Source: a virus
DNA length: 32,698 nucleotides
Reading direction: 5' to 3' (one strand)
Virus record (IMG/VR): IMGVR_UViG_3300009496_000035
Coordinates: 1-32,698 of that record
Shown here piece after piece: positions 29,902-32,698 of the stretch. Both the position numbers and the translations under genes were made by a program. The notes below the pieces were generated by a model. That model made no database searches. It saw only the letters and a list, made by a program, of their open reading frames with translations, and was not told the origin of the DNA. How positions within the stretch are numbered: position 1 is the first letter of the stretch; each line of letters begins with the position of its first letter.

Positions 29902-29946
29902 GGATTACAAATACGTGGATTACAAATATCAGGATTACGGTATTGC
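29902..29946 (+). repeat. Three tandem 15-base iterons
   Basis: GGATTACAAATACGT, GGATTACAAATATCA, GGATTACGGTATTGC: the first seven bases are identical in all three; the first two share 12 of 15 bases. Typical of initiator binding sites. Confidence 0.75.
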
Positions 29947-29977
29947 GGCTTCTGCTTATATATGTGATATAGGTTAA

Positions 29978-30454
29978 TTATGTTTTATCCTTAACTGTTT
30001 TCATGATCTTTTCAATGCCTCTAGATCCAAAGTAAAAAATAGTCATAGTGCCAAATAAAGACTGTATAACAGGAATGTAAGCTTTATCCACTACAAAGGC
30101 CCCTACGTTGCCGTCTAATAATACTACAGATAAAAATAGTATAAACATAGCTCCATAAGTCACAGGTCTAACTAGACGTGTAATAGTATGCTCATTATCC
30201 ATACCTAGACGCTTAGTAACCTCAACCATTTCGATCATATCATTCTCCATCTCTTGAAGTAAAAGTGACTTATCAGCTTCTGCTAGACTCTTATCTCCTC
30301 GTATAGCGTCTCCTAAGGTACTTAATTGTTTTATACCCGTGATATTACCTGCTAGATTTAAAATCTCAGGAGAAACGCTCTTACCTTGCTTTACTAGCCA
30401 CCTAAGTGCGTCTCCAACTCTAGTAGTTCCTTTTTTGTCTTTGTAGTCACTCAT
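29978..30454 (-). CDS. Holin (GTA-type, two or three membrane segments)
   Basis: A 158-residue protein starting at the ATG at 30454, which overlaps the amidase stop as ATGAGTGA (8 bases). An in-frame TTG at 30478 is not needed. The N-terminal 80 residues are polar, with a helical LLLQEMENDMIEMVEVTK near the middle. Two hydrophobic segments follow: VTYGAMFILFLSVVLLDG (about 98-115) and PVIQSLFGTMTIFYFG (about 128-143). The layout and the FYFGSRGIEK end resemble the GTA_holin_3TM family, which makes lethal membrane lesions for endolysin release. It follows the amidase gene directly, the usual lysis cassette. Confidence 0.7.
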   Translation of the reverse strand: MSDYKDKKGTTRVGDALRWLVKQGKSVSPEILNLAGNITGIKQLSTLGDAIRGDKSLAEADKSLLLQEMENDMIEMVEVTKRLGMDNEHTITRLVRPVTYGAMFILFLSVVLLDGNVGAFVVDKAYIPVIQSLFGTMTIFYFGSRGIEKIMKTVKDKT

Positions 30455-30884
30455 ATTCACAGTTTTTAAAGTAGTCAATTATGTAGTCGTATTCTTTTTG
30501 TACGTCAAATGAAGGGCACGCCTTAGAGCTAAACTCATTGTGTCCGTGTAGTGTGCTATTCGGGTATGTATCCATCAAATCAATTATAAGAGACTCTAAG
30601 CGTCCCTTTTGATTTTCTGTCCTTGTGTCTTTGGGGTTCATTTTAGAGTCAACACCGCCAACGTATGTAATCCCTATAGATCCCTTATTGTGTCCTCTTA
30701 CGTGCGCGCCTTGTCTTTTAACAGGCCGTCCTTCGTGTAGGTCTCCTTTTAAGTCTATTATGTAGTGATATCCTATATCTGACCATCCACGATCTAAATG
30801 CCACTTTTTTATAGTGCCTACAGATACATCTCTACCCTCAGGTGTTGCTGTGCAATGAATTATGATCTTATTGATGTCTCTCAT
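30447..30884 (-). CDS. N-acetylmuramoyl-L-alanine amidase (T7 lysozyme-like endolysin)
   Basis: A 145-residue protein with the zinc ligands of T7-type amidases: His10 (in IIIHCTATP), His115 (in LHGHNEF) and Cys123 (in KACPSF), with the same 8-residue spacing between the last two as in T7 lysozyme. Tyr39 (GYHYIID) and Lys121 correspond to the catalytic Tyr46 and Lys128 of T7. It cleaves the amide bond between muramic acid and the peptide. The single catalytic domain has no cell-wall binding domain, as is usual for Gram-negative hosts. The gene overlaps the upstream membrane protein by 17 bases and the holin by 8. Confidence 0.9.
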   Translation of the reverse strand: MRDINKIIIHCTATPEGRDVSVGTIKKWHLDRGWSDIGYHYIIDLKGDLHEGRPVKRQGAHVRGHNKGSIGITYVGGVDSKMNPKDTRTENQKGRLESLIIDLMDTYPNSTLHGHNEFSSKACPSFDVQKEYDYIIDYFKNCEYE

Positions 30885-31137
30885 CTACGCTGTTATTTTC
30901 ATCCAACTCCCAAATATCCTTCATTAATCTTTCATTTTCTAATTTTGTCTTTTGCCTATTTAGTCTGCCATCTAGGACTTTATTCACTATAAGAACTATA
31001 GTATATATACCCCCTAATATAGATAAAAACAAATGTATTGAAGCCACGCTGTCCCCGTTTATTATGGAGACAGCTGTATCTTTCACACTAATTACCCACA
31101 AGGAGCATGTGGCGTAGTTGGCTACTAATTTAACCAT
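30868..31137 (-). CDS. Small membrane protein of the lysis cassette (89 aa)
   Basis: An 89-residue protein with one clear hydrophobic segment (about 31-53, VASIHLFLSILGGIYTIVLI). A second, weaker hydrophobic stretch lies near the N-terminus. A long charged C-terminal helix follows (NRQKTKLENERLMKDIWELD). Placed directly before the amidase with a 17-base overlap, it might be a second holin, antiholin or inner-membrane spanin subunit. The Lys/Glu-rich tail is typical of several of these. No partner outer-membrane spanin is seen here. The role is inferred from position. Confidence 0.5.
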   Translation of the reverse strand: MVKLVANYATCSLWVISVKDTAVSIINGDSVASIHLFLSILGGIYTIVLIVNKVLDGRLNRQKTKLENERLMKDIWELDENNSVDERHQ

Positions 31138-31138
31138 A

Positions 31139-31456
31139 TTATTCTATAGTTATAGTTTTACTCTCAGGAGTAATTAATAAATCAACAGCGGCCTCTAAAT
31201 TAGACTCTATCTCAGTTACCCTCTCTAGGCCCATTGCTGACTTTGTCCAAGATATGAAATCTTCGTGTGTAAGCTCATCAAATGACGTAAAACCCTCTAG
31301 GTTATCTGTATTTAGAGATTGTGTACCTATATTAGTAGTACTAAAGCCATCTTTTGAGCCCTCAACTCTATAGTGTATCGTGTATACCACATCTGTGTTT
31401 TCTCCTTTAGTAGTGTAAACATCTACTGTTTTGCAATTCCAATTGTAAGTAATCAT
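31139..31456 (-). CDS. DUF7936-like phage protein (105 aa)
   Basis: A 105-residue protein, MITYNWNCKTVDVYTTKGEN followed by TDVVYTIHYRVEG, then TTNIGTQSL and FTSFDELTHEDFISWTKSAM. This N-terminal 'YxWNxxxxDVYTxxGxxDVVxTIHYR' pattern recurs in marine phage proteins near the tail fibre genes and matches what I recall of family DUF7936. Function is unknown; the position just after the fibre gene suggests a virion or fibre-assembly role. It ends one base before the lysis cassette. Confidence 0.55.
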   Translation of the reverse strand: MITYNWNCKTVDVYTTKGENTDVVYTIHYRVEGSKDGFSTTNIGTQSLNTDNLEGFTSFDELTHEDFISWTKSAMGLERVTEIESNLEAAVDLLITPESKTITIE

Positions 31457-31493
31457 TTGTTTTTGTTTTTTATTAATTATTAATTTATTTTTA

Positions 31494-32698
31494 TTACCAT
31501 TGCGCTATAGCAACTCTTTTCCATGAATTTGTTGCGTAGCACACGTATATGTAATCCGCCGTTATTCTTATTTCTCCTAGCGTCCCTGTGTCTCCTCTAC
31601 TAGATGGAGCCGTTTGCATTGCTGAAACCCTGTATCCAGTAGCTGAAATATTTGACAAGGAAGTTATGTGACAACCCGCAGCAAGAGTTGTTGTTCCAAC
31701 CCCAATACCAGCGCCTTGTGTATATATCTTACTATCCTGCAGTCCAAGTGTACCTGATTTACTGTAAGGCACATACCCGTCAGTTAAGTCAGTAGCTATT
31801 AGTGTTTCTGCCTTTACGTTACCTGAAACCTCAAGCTTTTCGCCAGGACTAGTCGTTCCGATACCTGTATTTCCGTCATTATCAAAATGCATTCTTGTAA
31901 TACCCGCTGAGGCATCAAATATCCTAAAATCCGAGCCCGAATTACCTAAATCATATTGCCTTCCCCCACTTGCGGGAACTAGGGAAATTTTAGCATTATT
32001 AGCGCCACTTGCTCCTTTTATTAAAACTCCTATATCGGTTCTAACGTCTAAAGGTTTTGTAGGACTAGTCGTCCCGATCCCCACGTTGCCGTCTGCGTTG
32101 TCTACCCATAGAGTATTTGCTAAAAACCAATCCCCACCACTATTTACATATCCTCTTTGAGTACCCCCTTGTGTAGACAATGTGCTTGAATGCGTCCAAA
32201 ACTCTATCTGTGTGGCTGCGTTTAACTCGTAAGGATTACCTCCAATAAAAACTTTATTGTAAGTTTCAGTAGCTAAAGAGCCTATAATTGCAACACCTGC
32301 TGAACCAGTACCGTTTGTTGATCCTGTATCTTGGTTGTAATGAGTACCTGCTAAGTAAGACCATTTATTAGTGCCATTACCTTTTTCGCCCATTAGAATA
32401 CTACCTCCGTTAGCATTACCGTTTTTAGCTACGTGTAGCTTAGAGTCAGGGCTAGTCGTCCCGATACCAAAATTACCCTGAGTTGCACAAACAAAAGAAT
32501 CTGCACTATTTTCTGATAATTTCCAATCATTACCTGTATTTTCTATACCTCTATTGAAAGAAACTATATTATCTGCTTCGTTCAAACTCATTTCACCCCA
32601 TCCAGTTCCAGCAGCATTAAACATTCTATAAGCGTCTCCAGAGGTAACAGAAATATCACCGTTTACTTGTAGTTTTGTTTGTGGCCCAGTAACCCCGA
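31494..32698 (-). CDS. Tail fibre protein, C-terminal part (runs off right edge)
   Basis: At least 401 residues in one open frame that extends beyond base 32698. It begins with a degenerate repeat end (GVTGPQTKLQVNGD) and then has three clear repeats: NFGIGTTSPDSKLHV, NVGIGTTSPTKPLDV and NTGIGTTSPGEKLEV. The final 45 residues (GTLGEIRITADYIYVCYATN, ending KRVAIAQW) are a small beta-rich tip, probably the receptor-facing end. An internal ATG at 32624 exists, but the frame clearly continues upstream in the same repeat style, so this is not the start. It is probably the other end of the fibre gene begun at 480. Confidence 0.75.
   Translation of the reverse strand, partial: GVTGPQTKLQVNGDISVTSGDAYRMFNAAGTGWGEMSLNEADNIVSFNRGIENTGNDWKLSENSADSFVCATQGNFGIGTTSPDSKLHVAKNGNANGGSILMGEKGNGTNKWSYLAGTHYNQDTGSTNGTGSAGVAIIGSLATETYNKVFIGGNPYELNAATQIEFWTHSSTLSTQGGTQRGYVNSGGDWFLANTLWVDNADGNVGIGTTSPTKPLDVRTDIGVLIKGASGANNAKISLVPASGGRQYDLGNSGSDFRIFDASAGITRMHFDNDGNTGIGTTSPGEKLEVSGNVKAETLIATDLTDGYVPYSKSGTLGLQDSKIYTQGAGIGVGTTTLAAGCHITSLSNISATGYRVSAMQTAPSSRGDTGTLGEIRITADYIYVCYATNSWKRVAIAQW

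Larger units (their letters stand above)
29618..29977. other. Putative replication origin (360-base non-coding region)
   Basis: No gene in this stretch on either strand. It contains a perfect DnaA box TTATCCACAA (29863-29872), a partial one TTATCCTTA at 29849-29857, an inverted TTATCC at 29764-29769, three tandem 15-base repeats (29902-29946) and long A/T runs. It lies between the lysis genes and the early operon that begins with ninG. The phage also encodes a DnaA domain IV-like protein. Promoters for the early operon may also lie here, but I could not assign one. Confidence 0.6.

Noticed and set aside
30454-30478. TTG start of the holin 24 bases earlier
   Set aside because: The ATG at 30454 makes the ATGAGTGA overlap with the amidase stop, in line with other gene junctions.
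1-32698. Perfect circular closure of the window
   Set aside because: The fibre frame shifts and meets a stop shortly after joining the ends directly.
1-32698. tRNA genes, CRISPR arrays, insertion sequences, integrase
   Set aside because: I saw no cloverleaf, no regular spaced repeats, no transposase and no recombinase-type protein in any frame.

Overview
The window looks like most of the genome of a tailed bacteriophage with long-tail (siphovirus-like) genes that infects a member of the Bacteroidota, probably a flavobacterium. The host guess rests on three things: AT-rich DNA, promoters of the type TTG-N20-TAnnTTYG, and gene starts without a Shine-Dalgarno sequence. All 59 genes I can support lie on the minus strand, so the transcription order runs from high to low coordinates. 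No integrase or lysogeny repressor is visible. The two ends both fall inside a tail-fibre gene rich in GIGTTSP repeats. The window is therefore probably a circular or permuted genome cut inside that gene, but the two ends do not join in frame.

In transcription order: (1) 32698-31494, fibre, then 31456-29978, a small DUF7936-like protein and the lysis cassette (small membrane protein, T7-type amidase, two-TM holin). (2) 29977-29618, a non-coding stretch with a perfect DnaA box and three 15-bp iterons, the best origin candidate. (3) 29617-20877, early DNA metabolism: NinG/Rap nuclease, ERF annealing protein, SSB-like protein, DnaB-like helicase, a sigma-like factor, metallophosphoesterase, dNTP diphosphohydrolase, a DnaA-domain-IV protein and a RecE-like PD-(D/E)XK nuclease. 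(4) 20808-19293, small and large terminase. (5) 19166-17216, about ten very small, tightly overlapping genes including a GIY-YIG protein. (6) 17044-8523, tail module, starting with a tail assembly chaperone gene that has an apparent -1 frameshift at a T9 run and ending with the tape measure. (7) 8497-2291, head module: protease, scaffold-like protein, major capsid, tube-like protein, portal, connector. (8) 2289-1, appendage and fibre proteins. Tail genes therefore precede head genes, which is unusual.

Three regulatory patterns repeat. Promoter family I has the upstream element CTCAGGTTTAACTAA exactly 10 nt before TATCTTTG (three copies plus one degenerate copy) and precedes early genes. Two sites fit TTG-N20-TATATTCG exactly. 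A 14-mer, TGTTTTTAAATAAA on the coding strand, occurs seven times, six of them 3-22 nt before a start codon, mostly in the packaging and structural region. Several intrinsic terminators separate these units. The promoters also correct several start codons: early in-frame TTG or ATG starts would lie at or upstream of the predicted transcription start.
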